DNA from: Sclerurus mexicanus
Taxonomy: Eukaryota; Chordata; Aves; Passeriformes; Furnariidae
Length of the DNA stretch: 64,000 nucleotides
Assembly (NCBI GenBank): GCA_013396755.1
Contig: VWZF01006912.1
Coordinates: 816,386-880,385, forward strand
Direction of reading: 5' to 3'
Below, in pieces: positions 41,988 through 56,000 of the stretch. Position numbers and translations under genes: made by a program. Within the stretch, counting starts at the first letter, position 1, and each line of letters starts with the position of its first letter. The notes beneath the pieces are model-generated. The model had not been told where the DNA came from. It ran no database searches and was given only the letters and a program-made list of their open reading frames with translations.

Positions 41988-43991
41988 AAATGTTTAATGT
42001 TTTCAGTAATGTAAGATTATGCTTGATGCAATGTAAACATTTATCATTTAAAATGTATTCTATAACACACAATGTATTCACCATCTATGTCTGAAATATT
42101 TTCTGTGCAACAGTCAGGTTTTGGTCAGTGCAACATTTACTTGATATTTTGCAAATTTATTTGTCATTCTGCACAAAGTTTAAGAGATCTACTCCCAAAA
42201 CTCCCTTTAGGTGCTAGGTCCAAAATACAGACCAGTGAGTCTTACTGACTCAGGGAACCTACTAAACCTTTAGCAGTAACTTTCATCCAGATGTTGCAGT
42301 CACCTCGTTTGATACTGAATGCCTCTCTCAGAATACATCTCTAACAAACTAGGTGGGTTTTCTTTCTACCCAACCGAGGCACAAAATTACAGTCAGTGAC
42401 TGAAAAAGACTCATTATTCATAATTAGTGAAGCATCTTCTAAGTTCAGAAGTAAAGAAAGCATGAAAACCTGGAACAAAGCTGTGTATTTCAAAGGGCTT
42501 TGTTCCGACTTACAGGTCCAAGATCCAATCCACCAGCTACAAAGTGAAACAGGCATAACCAGGGAAGAGAAGATGATTCCAGGCAGTTACAAAAGCAGCT
42601 CTATCACTGCATACACTGTGTACCACGCAAAGGGGAATAGAAGTCATCCTGAAAAGCAAAGCCCACAAATGAGATAAAGGTCAGTCTGGAACCTACAGTG
42701 GCTCAAGAACATAGAATTATATGTAAACATGGCAATGGTAATGGTGTTGCTCAGCAGCAGCTTTCCAAGAGTTCTGTTTTCGGGTGGTTAAATGTTCTCC
42801 CTTGAATCTGAAGAGCTACAAAGACTTGTGAAACTTGGGAGGATGCAGATGTGGAGGAAACCAACCAAACATCCATCTGTGTTGGGATGAAGGAAGGAGA
42901 GAAATGGGTGTTACAGTGAACATCATTTGTTAAGAGCTCCGTACCCAGGGCAAGGCTGATCTGGGAACATCCTGAGCTGGGAAATGTTAGCTAAAAAGAC
43001 GCCAAAGCAGCATTCCTGAGGGATGCAGATTGATGTATCTGAAAGCTCTCTGGTGGGAAGAAGAGATAGAAACACCAACATTAAATGAATAATGTAGAAT
43101 TTCAGGAGAACTAAGTGTCTGGGCAGAGCAATTCAGATTTATTCTCATGACCAAGATCACCCTGCACGCTGGAGGTGGAACAGCCCCCAAAAGACATTGC
43201 CAGCCAAGACAAAAATTCCACCAAAGGACCCAATTCACTAGCATTGTGCCTGTCAATTCATCAATCATACTCTTTTTGTATGAAGATACATCAATTTTCT
43301 CTTTAGCTTTTGATGCCACAAAGTCAAAGTCTTCTGCTATCACCAGTCTTGTACTGTGGGCCATAAATATTTCTAACAAAACCCTTGTTGGGTTGATTTT
43401 TTTCACTTTTATTACACTTATAGGAATAAATTTTGCGACAGCTGCATTCACCTGCGTGAACAAATACTCTCTACTCTCTTCCAAAAGCTCACAACCGTAA
43501 CTTACATTTTTCATACTTTATTTTAACTTTTTCTGTCATAAAAGCTCACTTAATTCCCCTATTTCAAGAGTCTCTTCAAGTATTTTAAATCTTGATATTT
43601 CTTCATTGTCAACAGGTTTTCAAGCCTTAAGAAGGAGGGTTTATAATCATTCTTCATCTATGACTGAAAATTATCAAATTAAAAGTTTCCATATCCACAT
43701 GCTTCATATAATTTCACTATCACCTCAAAATACAGAGTATTACTCTCATTACTCCCTTACTCTCACTGGGACAATTTTACCGTCCAGGTCAGCTCATTTT
43801 CTAAGTGGAGCCTTAACCTGTGTCAATTACTTCCTTTAAGCCATGGACAGTGAATTCAGATGTAATTTTGCTTCCTGCCAGCTCAGTCTGAATGCGCACA
43901 CAGGTTACATAATAAAAGATTCTCATTCATAGCTATTTTTCTTGATGGCATTATTTTCATTGAAAAATATTTAGTTTAATGTCAATACATT

Positions 43992-44009
43992 AAAAAAAAA
44001 GAAAAAAAA
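43992..44009. repeat. Interrupted poly-A tract
   Basis: A9-G-A8. No adjacent retroposon body was identified. Confidence 0.8.
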
Positions 44010-46870
44010 GATATTTCTTAATATAACAAGGAGGCCGAAATATTGAAAATGCAATAAGGAAATCTTCCTTCAGAGTTGTATTCCTTATTCATCACAGTGA
44101 GTAGGTTTTATATTGCTGGTGCTTTGACAGAGCTCAGATCACAAAATAGCATCATTTGAAACTTGCAAAACATTTAGAAGATTTTTGGGTAAGAAAATTG
44201 AGAGATTCACTGTCTTTTGATGACCTCAGACCAAGGCTACGTATCTCAGTTTTATATAATAATCAATTATCAGCCTCAACACATGGAGAGTAGAAAACTC
44301 TGCCCTGAGCATCAATGTCAAATTATTATCTCTAAAACCATCAGGCTACAACCTTCAAATCAATTCAAAGTTGACCTTGAAAATTTGAATCCATAGTAAG
44401 GACCCTTATTCTTCTAGCAGTGTGATCCCAAACAGAGCACAAACTAATTTTATGAGCTGCTTTATAGAGAGGTAAGCAAGGAAAGTGCTCCAATTCTCTT
44501 TTATCATTGAATCAAATGGGATCCATTTGCTCTTAGGTTCAGATTCTGCATTTAAACTATGGTACTGCACGCTGGAATGTGTTTGTCTTGCTTGATTCAC
44601 GGAAACATCTTTCACCCGAGCACATGCCCAGTGCACATGTCTCTAACTCCTGCTCAAGCTGGAGTCCTAAAGTTTCCTACAAAACAAGATACTGTTCAGC
44701 AGTGGTAAAACAGTTTTCAGACAAAAAATAACTATGGCATTGAATAAAAAATCAATATATTTAAATTATAGGAAAATAAATGCCTTGAAGTCACATGAAA
44801 CATTTATCATTATTCTGGAAGTTCATATTTAGAGTTTACTAAATCTCTGAACTCTTCAGACAGCACAAGTATCTAATACATTCTCTATAATGGAATTGAA
44901 ATATTTTACAGCTTTCAAAAATACAAAATTCAGCCCTACCACAAGTGTGTATCCATTTCTGGGATGACCCAGCAGCAATTCTGAAGACAGTACATAATTT
45001 TGACAAATAAAGAGAAAAGGTTTCCCAATTTAAACTAGAGGGAGGTTTCAATTACAAGATCTGTGAGTTGATCTACCCTGAAATCTGGCCAGACTGGTGG
45101 GTAATTACTACAATATTACCAGCAGTGTTGCTCCAGCTAATCTGCATTTATAGGGACATGGTCCATACGATTTCCATCAGACCTTTGTTACAATAAACAC
45201 CTATAGATACAAACAAAAGTCTGCCTGGATCAACAAAATAATCAAAGTTGCAGGAAAATGGAGAGAAGGTTGTTAATGGCTTCGTAACCAAGTCCGAAAA
45301 TATTTTAAAGGATGCCTTCTGCTCTGGATCAACTCATGGGCACAACTTGAAACCATAGCCAAAAAAAAAGTTTGTCTTATGCTAAAAGGTCTATAGAAGT
45401 GAAAGAACTCAACTTTTGGGGAAAAATTAGCACAAAACATTGTATAGGTAACATGGTAACTCCTTGTACCTCTGCAAGGTCTCTTAGTGTTTATTCAAAC
45501 TTCTTTTGCTAAAACACTGCAGAGGAGGAAGGAAAATTTTCCTTTACCCAGCCTAGAAAATGCAACAAAATTTTAGTTCTGCTACATGGTCTGAATATCA
45601 TTGGAGAAAATAGCAACTGCAGAATGAGAGTGCCGGGACATGCCAACAAACATCAGATTAAATCTTTATGATATTATTGTATAAACCAATATTAACATCA
45701 CCACGCATCAGCTACAAAAGAAGTTCAGTTCAGTGTGGCAGGGAACGTATGTCAAACACAGTTGTGAAATAACCCTAGGACAAATTAATGTTAGACAGGA
45801 AATATTAAACAGGAAAGCAACTGAAACTCTTTCACAAATCCTTTCTTGCCTTAAAGGAATAACTCAGAAAAAAGCTTCACCCTTGTAACTTTCCTTTTTA
45901 ATAGTTGGCACAAATCTGTGTGGGAGACTGTCTGATTCACAATTAGCTTATTTTTAATAGACTCATATCCTTGCAAAGAAATTACATAGAAACATCAAAA
46001 TCATAATATTAAGCATTAAAAATGTGCTTATACTAGGCTGTTAATTTTTGATGTGTAGTGATGCCTCTACCTTAAGATAAATCCAAAACAGAAACAGATC
46101 CAACACAACTATTTTGGCTCCCTTACTCTGCAGATCTTTAAAAGGCACGTTATTTTTCTATTGAGTACACCAGAAACTTAATAAGCTTTGTTTTGGTGGG
46201 ATTGTCATTCCCCTAAATCGTTACTAATCCTCATCCTTCCAACACTTAGTATTTAAAAATTACTCTGCAGCTGCACTTGAGAGATTCCTCTGTTACCAGT
46301 GCTGTGAACTTTCTCACGAATACTTCTGATCTTGACTAAAACCAAAATATTTCTGAATATTGAAAGATTGAAGTCAAAGTGGGTTTAAGATAGCTGGTAA
46401 CCACGTGATTTGAAGAGATGCTCACCAGGGTAACCAGGGCTAATATGTCCCCACTGTGTAATTCAGAGCCCTGACAAGTGAAGCTCCGATTCAGATTTGT
46501 CCTCTAAGGAATCCTGTCTCTTGTGCTCCAGTTCTCCAGTGACTGCAGTGGGAATTTAGGGAGATTAGCTTTGGCAAACTAAAACTGGCCTTTATGAATA
46601 CTTTCCTTCCCATGAGAGAAAATAAAGTATCATCCAAACTATCATTTCTGTTAGTGCTAAAGAGAAAGGAAAAGAAAAAATAATAAGAAAAAAAAGGCAT
46701 TTTAAAGCATCTGAAGTGAATACAACTTTTTATAGAAACAAAATTTCTCCGTTTCTTCTTCCTCTGAGTAATTAAAATATTTGCCCAACTTTAATCACAC
46801 TATTTTGGGCAGGACGGAAAGAACTACACTGTACATAGGGCTCAGGAGTAAAATAAAACTGTCACCATGT

Positions 46871-46876
46871 TTTAAT
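46871..46876 (-). terminator. Possible polyadenylation signal of the opsin gene
   Basis: ATTAAA on the minus strand, about 80 bases after the TGA at 46957-46955, followed by a T-rich stretch on the transcribed strand. Other ATTAAA (46790-46795) and AATAAA (45490-45495) hexamers lie further downstream, so the true 3' end cannot be fixed from sequence alone. Confidence 0.2.
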
Positions 46877-46954
46877 TCATTTAGAGAAAGAGGAACTTGA
46901 GCCAGTAGGGTTGTTTGTCATTGGGTTTTCATTTGCTGTATGTGAAATGAGCCT

Positions 46955-47018
46955 TCATGCTTCCAGCTGGGTTTCGTTCATCGCCACCGAGTCTCCGTGT
47001 GCAGATATGGTGTATGTC
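46955..47018 (-). CDS. OPN5: OPN5 terminal coding exon 6: cytoplasmic C-terminus and stop
   Basis: 64 coding bases after the acceptor ccttctccttcccatag, a strong pyrimidine tract. The first base completes an Arg codon split with exon 5. The exon then encodes TYTISAHGDSVAMNETQLEA followed by TGA. The phase match (2 to 1), acceptor strength and position 1.2 kb downstream of exon 5 support it, even though it is too short to stand alone. The tail is rich in Ser/Thr, as expected for arrestin/kinase regulation. It does not match the mammalian OPN5 tail residue by residue, which is the main reason to consider the OPN5L2 paralogue. Confidence 0.8.
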
Positions 47019-50000
47019 CTATGGGAAGGAGAAGGCACAATGATCATTTTGCTCATACCAAGACGGAAATTAAGTTCCTGATTCTGGGAACTGGTTTCTC
47101 CAGATCATTTTGTTCACTGCAGAGGCGTAGGAAAGCCAACTTGCATTCAGCGTGAGGGACCAGGTGAAATCTCCTTCAGAGGGATAACTTGGAGGTTAAA
47201 CATAAATCCAGCCACCAAAGATTCACTGAAGGATACTTTGGATTTGACTCCCATTTGACTAAAACTGAAGAAGGGTTTTTGGTAAACTACAAATTCAGCA
47301 CCTCAGACATTTACAGTGTACATAAATTCTGTATGTTCTGCAGATGAGATAAATCTGAGTGCAAGGTTATGGAATGATTGCTAAGACAAGCTGTGAAAGC
47401 TTGAGATCCTGCCTCTTTCTGAGCAACACACCAAAAAATGCTGGAATTGCTAAGGGAATAATATGAATGATAAAATGGTCCTTCATGCCTCTAATCAGTA
47501 CAACTGAGGCACATGTATTTTAGGTCTTTGAAGAAAATTACTGCAATTCTACTGTTTCACAGTCACTAATACGTGGTATGGCATTATCTCATTGTTCAAT
47601 CACACAAGTAAGGTACTTGTCTGGCATAACACAGAACTACAAGCACTTTTCCTCCAAATGCATAATTAGTGTTTTCAGGAACTCCACTGATGTTCAGCAT
47701 AAATTTTGCCTGAAAGTTTAAATAGAAAAGGAGCTTTCTTGTGAGACGTTAGTACACTTTGATTCGCCTTGTCTGGGGGGTAGCTTTTTTGGTGTCATTT
47801 GTACCTACAGGATGGTTAAGGAACTCTTGTTTCTCCCTGCTGATTCTGTGGCTGAAAGGCACATCGTGTTAATTATGTCAGGAATTAACACAATTCTCGC
47901 CCATTTACTTCACTGGCAATAGAGGTCATCGACACCTTCTGGAGGAAACTCATATGATGACATGAAAGAAAAGGAACAGGAAGACAGGATTGACCCAAAC
48001 CCCACTAAAACCAATGGGACTTTTTTTTCCAAACTATATCCATGGTGTTGTAGATGGATCTAAAAGTAAGGACTTACTCCTTGCTTCTCTCTATACACCT
48101 AGAGTCACTTCACAAATTCCCACTGTAAGGAAGACCCCAAATAGGTCATAGTTAAAAACAAGAAATAAGATTCACAGAGCTGTGATTCTTGGTAGATCAA
48201 GCTCAGTACTTTTGGGAACATTGTGTACTTAAGGGTATCCTTCCTTCTCAAAGAAGAAATTACCTTGATTTCTTCAAAGAGTTCTTCGCCTTCAGTCCTC
48301 CTGACCGGCAACACGCAAACTTACAGTCAATGACCTGGTAAATAATCGGGTTGTACATGGCTGCTGACTTTGCAAGCAGCGTTGGTATCACTGAAAACTG
48401 AATGGGAACTGAATCCGGCTGTCCAAAAGCTGACCAGACCGAGACCACAGCGTAGGGAATCCAGGCAATGAGGAACCCTGCGCAGATCAACATTGCCACC
48501 TTGTGAGAGGAGAAAGAGAGGAAGGGGTTTATCCAGCACAGTCAGACACTGGCAGCACAGCACAGAGCTGGGCAGAATGCAGGCCAACATGCCACCCGAT
48601 GGAAAGGAAAAATGACAACTTGCTTCAGATAAATTTACAATATTAAGAAAATCTGTCAAGCATTTCTTTTCTCTTTATCGAGTGCCCTGTTTTTGTTTCA
48701 CCTGACACAGAGCAGTTAATGAGTCTGTCATCACAGACCTTTAAAAATGTTATGAAGTCTGGCTAAATATGAGGAAACTAAATGAGGTCGCAGAAAACAA
48801 TAATAATTGGACACTGGATTTAAAGTATTTAAGGAGTAGAGTCCTTGCAAAACACAGAATCTTTTTTAGTGTCATATATATGTAATAGCAGATCTGTAAA
48901 TATTTGTGAAAATCTTGAGAAAAAGATATTTTGAAAACTGGGAGTTTAATTGAGAGTGTGAATACTAGTAAAATGTCTAGTTTTCTTTCTCCTAACTCAT
49001 GTCACAGATTTGTACTCCATTAGAATATGTAGACTGTTTAAAAAGCAAATTTCTAGCAAATATTTCAGTTCTGATAAACAGGTTCCTGGTAAATTAGTAA
49101 AGGACTTCCTTATAACGCAAGGAAATGTAGCCGTGAGAAAGTTTAGTATAAATATTGAATAAAAAGTGTTTGGGGCTGAAATTTGCAATTTATATACTTA
49201 CCTGAACCAGTCTGTCTACATTCTGTCACACTTGGTATTGCTTAAGATGTCATCATGCAATAATACAACCTGAAGAACATCTGCCCTTATACTGCTGCCA
49301 TTGACAGACTGTTACTGCATCCAGACTGGGATCAGCACATGTGCACTCATTTGGAATAAGACAATTAGCAGGATTAGGGGGAAAAAATCACCAGAAAGCA
49401 CAAGGATTTTGGGATATTACATGAACTTTTCTGTAGCCTTTTTTGTTGTTGTTGTTGTTGTTGTCTGGCACTGAATGAACAGTGCATGTTAGCCAAGGAT
49501 CTCAAATATAGCCTGTTTGTTACAAACTGTGCTGTGGAGTCAAGTGGGTTATAAGGGAAACTCATTTTCCATACTTATATTTATCCCAACAATATGTTCC
49601 TCGCTGTAAATCCAAGACAGGAGGGACAATTAGTAGTGTTTCAACTCAGACCACACTAAAGTTTCACATGATGCCTCCAATATGGAAAAAGTAAATCTGC
49701 AGCCTCAAATCAAAAGTTTCCATTGTTCTTCAAAGGAAATTTGCTGAATAACCACAAGAAAAAAGTCCCATATTGAAAGACCCTTTTGAAAGGCAAGTAT
49801 TGTTGTACCAGCTGCATTGGCAGCACTGACCATACAGGTACCAGCTGAGATCTCCAATATGTTTAGACATAATGTCCTTTATTGCTTTATGTTATATAAC
49901 TTTCAGTTCAACTCACAAAAGACTGTAATAAAATTTGATCAGCCAAGCAAAAGTTGCTGTTGTTTCTCTGCTGGCATGGCTTACAGAGGCTGGCAAATCT

Positions 50001-53000
50001 TTTCCAGCTAGGGAATCTGGTTTTGTTCAATACAAGTCTTTATTTTGAGAGATTTTCTGGCACAATAATCAATAACAAGGATCATGGCTGTCACCATTGC
50101 CAAAGAGAAAATAGATTTAATCAGAAAGGAAAACCAGGATATAGTCTGAAATGCAAAATTAATCTTAGCACTTTGGTGCTTTTTTATCAGCAGCACAGGG
50201 ATGAACCTAAATGATAAATTATTTGCATGAAAACAATTGCAATGTCGCAGGACTGATTTTGGTTTATATCTTCATTAACAGAGGAATGTAAACTGTCTGA
50301 AAGCTTTATTTCCCTGCTACAAAATCTGTTCTTTATCTGTTTTCTGTTCTAACTTCTGTGCATCTCAACCTCCTTAAATTAGTCTTTGCCACTGTTTCTG
50401 AAGAAAAAAGGATGCCTTGTGGTGGGAAGCCAGGCCACAGGGAGATGACATGGCTTGTAAGGTCGCACGGGAAAGCTGTGGCAGAGTTTGAGTGAATCAT
50501 GATCTCAGGGACTTGAGTGCCCTAATCACAGAATTATGTTTCCACTCCTGTTTTTCCCCAGTAATAAAGAAGAAAGCTACAAGAACACATTCATAACATC
50601 ATATTATTGTCTCCAAACCTGCTTCTATGACCCAACAAAGCGAACTGAGGTAAATGTTCCTACCCACCTTGGTCAGCTTCATTTCAAGTATGTGGCTGTT
50701 CTGAATCCTGGTGTCGTAGTGAGCGACTTCTTTGGTGGATGATTTGACTTTCAAAATTATTTTGACATAGGAAAACACAATCACCGCGGTTGGGAACAGG
50801 AGGCAGAAGAAAAGAATACTCAGAACAAAAGCCTGTCCAGCCACGGAAGCCTGTGCCAGCCACCAGTCCAGAGTGCAGGAGGTTCCAAATGGCTCGGGGG
50901 CATAGCTCCCCACCCCAGCAAAAGGCACTGTAGCCCAGAACATAGCATAGGCCCAGATTATTGCCAGACAGATAAATGCATGATGTCTCTTAAGCCAGGT
51001 ACCTGCAAGATAATTCAAGAGTTACAGACTCATGTCCAGACGTATTTGGCACAATTTAACACGTCACGTCACATGGAAGAATTCAAGTTAGATGTAACTT
51101 TGAGCAATCTGGTCTAGTGGAAGCTGTCCCTGCCAGGAGGATGGAACTAAGTGGTCTTTAAGGTCCCTTCCAACCCAAACTAGCCTATGGTTTTATGATT
51201 CTATGAAGTACAAGTCTGCTCAGCTGTTTGACAACTCTGTAGTGTTCATCTTGACTCTTTCCAGGTTTCCACAGTGACCCTGAGCGAGTCCCTCCAGCTC
51301 ACGTTGTGCCTCATGAAGACACACTCCACCTGTAGGCTCCACCTGACTTTATTTCAGGTCTTTGCTTTAAGTTGTGATGATTTGTAACCAAGAAAAGTCC
51401 AAACTAAAGCAATCCAAACAACAAGCTCAGCAACAGTTGTGGGGATCTTGTATAGTAATTTTGGAATTTGTTTTGTGGTCTCTAACAGTGTATTCACAGA
51501 GTGTGGTCAGGTGAGATAGATGCTGAACCCACATGAAGGACTGCATCCTTAATTCAGCTTTTAATTACTCATTATGAAGGTTCACCCACACCAACTGTAT
51601 AGTGTAACTTACATTATTTCTTATTCTTTCTGTTATATACCACCTGGCTAAAGTTCAATCTCAGGACACTTCTCAACATAAATTATTAACCCAAGTGACT
51701 GAAAAATAAGGCTTTACAGAGGGAATAAGATATCCAAGATTTATTTTTACCTTGTCATTCTTTTCCAGTACAATAAATCACCATGTACCTCCTGTCAGAA
51801 ATATCCATTATAGGTGTTTTTGTGTATCCTTGCCCATTTTTTAAATTAATGCTAATTTTATTAAATGCATGCCTGGAGCTATGGAGGGGAATATGGTCTT
51901 TCTTCTCATCTTGTATACAGCTCTAATTTATCTAAAAAAAGCTTCAGTTTACAAGCTTTCATCATCACTTATGTTCAACATGCTGGATTCGGATAAGACT
52001 AACAAGTTAAAAATTGTAGTTTATTCAGAAGCTCAAAATATGGTGTAATGCTCCAACTTCTTTGCAGTCCCTGACTCACAGGAGAGTTTTCACTCATTTA
52101 CACCAACATTAATGAGCTCTCTTCAGGGTTTCAGAATGCCTCAGAACAAAACCAAAACAAAGACACATCTGTAATTTGAATATGACCAGTGTCCCCTCTC
52201 AGCTGATTTTATGTTTGCAGATCACTGCAAGGAAAATGAACACTTCCTGACAAAATATGAATTCATGTATGACAGCTGAGAGACAGAAAGGTAGTTTGTT
52301 GTGTTCAAGGGTGGAAAAACAAAGCAACAATAGTGTAAGCATTAAAAGAGCACTATTATTTTCACTATTATTGTCAAACCATAGCAACCTAGTACAGAAA
52401 TACATGCAGGTACAAAATCAGATCCTCAAGGTTCCTGATGACTGATTTAGCCTTATACAGATAATGTTTAATTTAACCACCTAGACTGAGCATGAGAAAT
52501 ATATTTATTACTCTCTATCATTTTGCATGGACAACCATGAATGCAGCCAGGCATGAAACATTCATTCCAGCTCTCCAAGTCTGTGAAAAATTGTCCATGA
52601 TTTGGGTTGCCACTGAATTATTTTGGTAAGACTTCTATAGAAAGACCTGAAATCCTGCTTAGTGTGAATGGTGTATCTAAAAATCATCTAAGGAGACCTT
52701 CCCTGCATTCCCATTTAAGGAAAAAGTATGGACCTGCCAGTATTTATGAACATGCCAGGATCTATGATAGCACATCTTAGCTTAGCACCACAGCTTTCAG
52801 CTGGCTTAGTTACACTTCCGAGCTGTAAACATTCCTTATAACTCAACATTACATAATTGATATTATATCTCATTATAAAGAAACCTGTTATGTGTCCCCC
52901 AAGTCACATGGGCCAGGTGTTTCTTAAATGTAAAGTCATCTCGAGTATTCCCTGTATCTTGATGGGAATTTAGCCCTTTCCAAAGCAAGAAGAACATCTT

Positions 53001-56000
53001 TTCTAAACTATGACAATATCTTTTAAGAGGAAAGAATGAAGCACATAATAAATCATATTCAAGAGATAGAAGATATTGATGGATATGGTGGTAACAGCTT
53101 TTATTGCTAAATTCATTTCATCCTCTCAAGTTCCATCTCCATATTAGAGAGATGATATCACATTATGACTTATTGCCCATCCAAATCTCTTAGATGGTTT
53201 AAATAGCTTGCCACATATCTTAGAGGAATTTAGGCAACTAATAGGGAGTATTCCCATGTGTTAGTCCAAAAGATTTGCATCTGTTAATGTTAATAGGCCT
53301 CCATAGACACCAAGTGATTTATTTATGAGGAATTACAAAAAGTCATGGCTAATGCAGACAGCAGAGGGACAACAGTGAAGGTGTTATGCCCAGCAAAAGA
53401 AATTTAGCTGGGATTACTTGTATCATGAAAATGTGTTTCTCTTATCTGTGTATTCCCCTCTATATCTAACAAAAGCATCCCGAAGAGCTTAGGTATATTT
53501 CAGTGTAGTGACCTATAGCACTTAATATGGTGTAAATATAGCCATAGATAATATAGCTATCTCTGTATATAGATATATAGTCATCTTACCATAGGACAAG
53601 TGGCAGATTTTTAGGTACCTGTCCAGGCTGACAGCTGTCATGGTAATGAGGCTCCCACAGCCAAAGAAGAAACCAGCCCATCCATACCAGCGGCAGCCTA
53701 TCCATCCAAACATCCAGCGGTGAGAAAAGAAGGAAATGATACTGAAGGGTTTGCCTACAACTTCAAAAAGGAGAAGAGAATGTCAGTGGACTGATAAAAT
53801 CCATCATTTATAAAACCGCCCTTCTTCAGAAAGGCAAAACTCTCCCTTGCACAGAACTAATACTAACACAGACAGAGGGCTTCAGGCACAGTAGATGTGA
53901 TGACTTGAAGCTGAAGGAAGGTAAATTTAGATGAGATATTAAGAAGAAAATCTTTGTTATGAGGGTGGTGAGGCATTGGTATGAGTTACCCAGAGATACT
54001 CCATCTCTGGAAGTATTCAAGGCCAGGTTGGATGAATCTTCGGAGCAACCTGGGATAGTGAAGGTGTTATTGCCCATGCTGGGGGGTTTGGAACCACATT
54101 GTCTTTAAGGTCCCTTCCAACCCAAAGCATTCTATGATTCTATGACTTGTGTGCTCTCTGTCCACAGGACCAAACCTAAGACAGCTGTAGCTACAGCCCA
54201 TAGCATCAAAGCTGTGGTAGGATGAGCCAAGCCTGCAGAAAGGCTGGTAATAGGTGCTTTACTATATATCACAGGAACTAGAAGTAAACCAATATTCCAG
54301 TACCAAACGTGGGCAAGTTCTTCCCATTATGAAAGTTCAGAGTAAGTGCTAAGTCTACACGCAAACACCTGTCAGTATTTGAAGAGTACAGGTGATGGGC
54401 AAGTCAGTGTTTGAAACAGACACAGATCTAGTCTACATCCCTATTGATTGTCAATTGAGTGTCATGAAGCACAAGATAAAGAAACTTGCCTTCCAAAAGG
54501 ACTTTTGCAAACCAGTCAAGGCCCAACAGTAGGATTCATAGTGAAGTGTTGCATGAGAAGGAAAGATGCTGCTATGGTTGAGCTGTAGTAGTTTCAGCTC
54601 CTGTCCATGCCACACTTCTCCTTGGTGCCTCTCAACAAGTCACCTGGCCACAGATATCAAAACCTTCTAACTTCCCCTAAAAGCTGGGAAATACATAATA
54701 TTTTTGAGGCTCTGTCATAGTAGCACTTCAGCTCATTCCTCTGTTTGTAAGAGTGAGTGGTGCATTATGGAAGAAGTGCAATTGGGTCACATGATGTTCC
54801 AGTCTCACCTTAAATGAGATTTACATTATTCATAGTCTTTGTAAGTATTGCAAAAATGAAAATTTTTGAATATTTTCATTTTCTAGCTGGAAATCACCAC
54901 TACCTCCTGATCATTAGTATTTTATATTTTTTGATTACAAACTGGGCAAAGAAAAAAAACCAATGTTAGCAGAACAGAAAACTCAAAATTTTATAATCTA
55001 GGAACATCAGCACGTTTTTCAGATCTTTCATTTCTACTTACCAGCCTGACCTGAAATGCTCCCAAGCCTGAACAATTCAACTGCAACATTCAAACAACAT
55101 TAAATATTGAACTCCATGTTTCTTTGACTGTATTCCTTCCTGCACAGGAGTGGTCAGAGCACCTGAAGGATTTGCAAACATCACAGCTGCCCTGGGCTGT
55201 CTTCCCTGGCTGAACCACAGTGTCTGCAATGTCACAGCAGCTCAGTGAATTGGTTATAAAGAGGGCAAAAATGGTCTTGCAAACTGTAATTCCCACAAGG
55301 TCATTTATTCATAGGAGTCAAGATAAAAGTCTCTATTTTGTTGAAGTGATCTGTAGGAAAATATTTTGGGTTGTTCCCAAAAATATTCCATTTCACATCA
55401 AACTGACTCAAAACTAAGCATCCTGTTTTCACTATTAGCAAAAAATTAAAACATTTCTACAAAAACCAAATCTTGCATAAAATGGCCTTTGCTCCATCTT
55501 CTATGCCAGAAGCATCATGACTGAAAACTCATCAAAAACAGATTTATTTTTAAACAAGGTATTTTGGGATTCTTTTCCTTTAGCCTAAGCCTGTAAGGAA
55601 AGCCTGAGCCTGAAGGTTGTGCTTGGGTCAATGTATGATGTGCTTTTGTCCATGCAAAATAAATGGACTTTAATTTTTCATGCAAAAGCTGATCTCAGTG
55701 GTTAAGGTTTCAAGAAAAACATTAAATATGGCAAAGTCTAGGATATATGCTAACAGTCAGCAACTTGACTTATGTAAGTGATTGCCAGCTTTAAAGGCCA
55801 ACATATTTATTTGCACGAAATCAAATTTCTCTTCAATAGCAGGACTTGGAGCAGCTCAGAGCGTGGTGTCAGTGCAAAATGAGCCTGATGCAGCTTTGAG
55901 CAAGGGGCTGGTGCCACCCTGTGGAAATCTGCAGGAAGCAGGGCCATGGCAGAACTTTTCTTGAACAAGGTGCCAAGGTGTGGGAAATATGAACATTTCA

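Larger units (their letters stand above)
39091..46954. other. Intergenic or opsin 3' flank, one unexplained open frame
   Basis: Contains the 17-bp tandem repeat, an A-rich tract and the 175-codon minus-strand frame at 42987-43514 treated as a finding. The last few hundred bases probably include the opsin 3' UTR. Confidence 0.6.
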
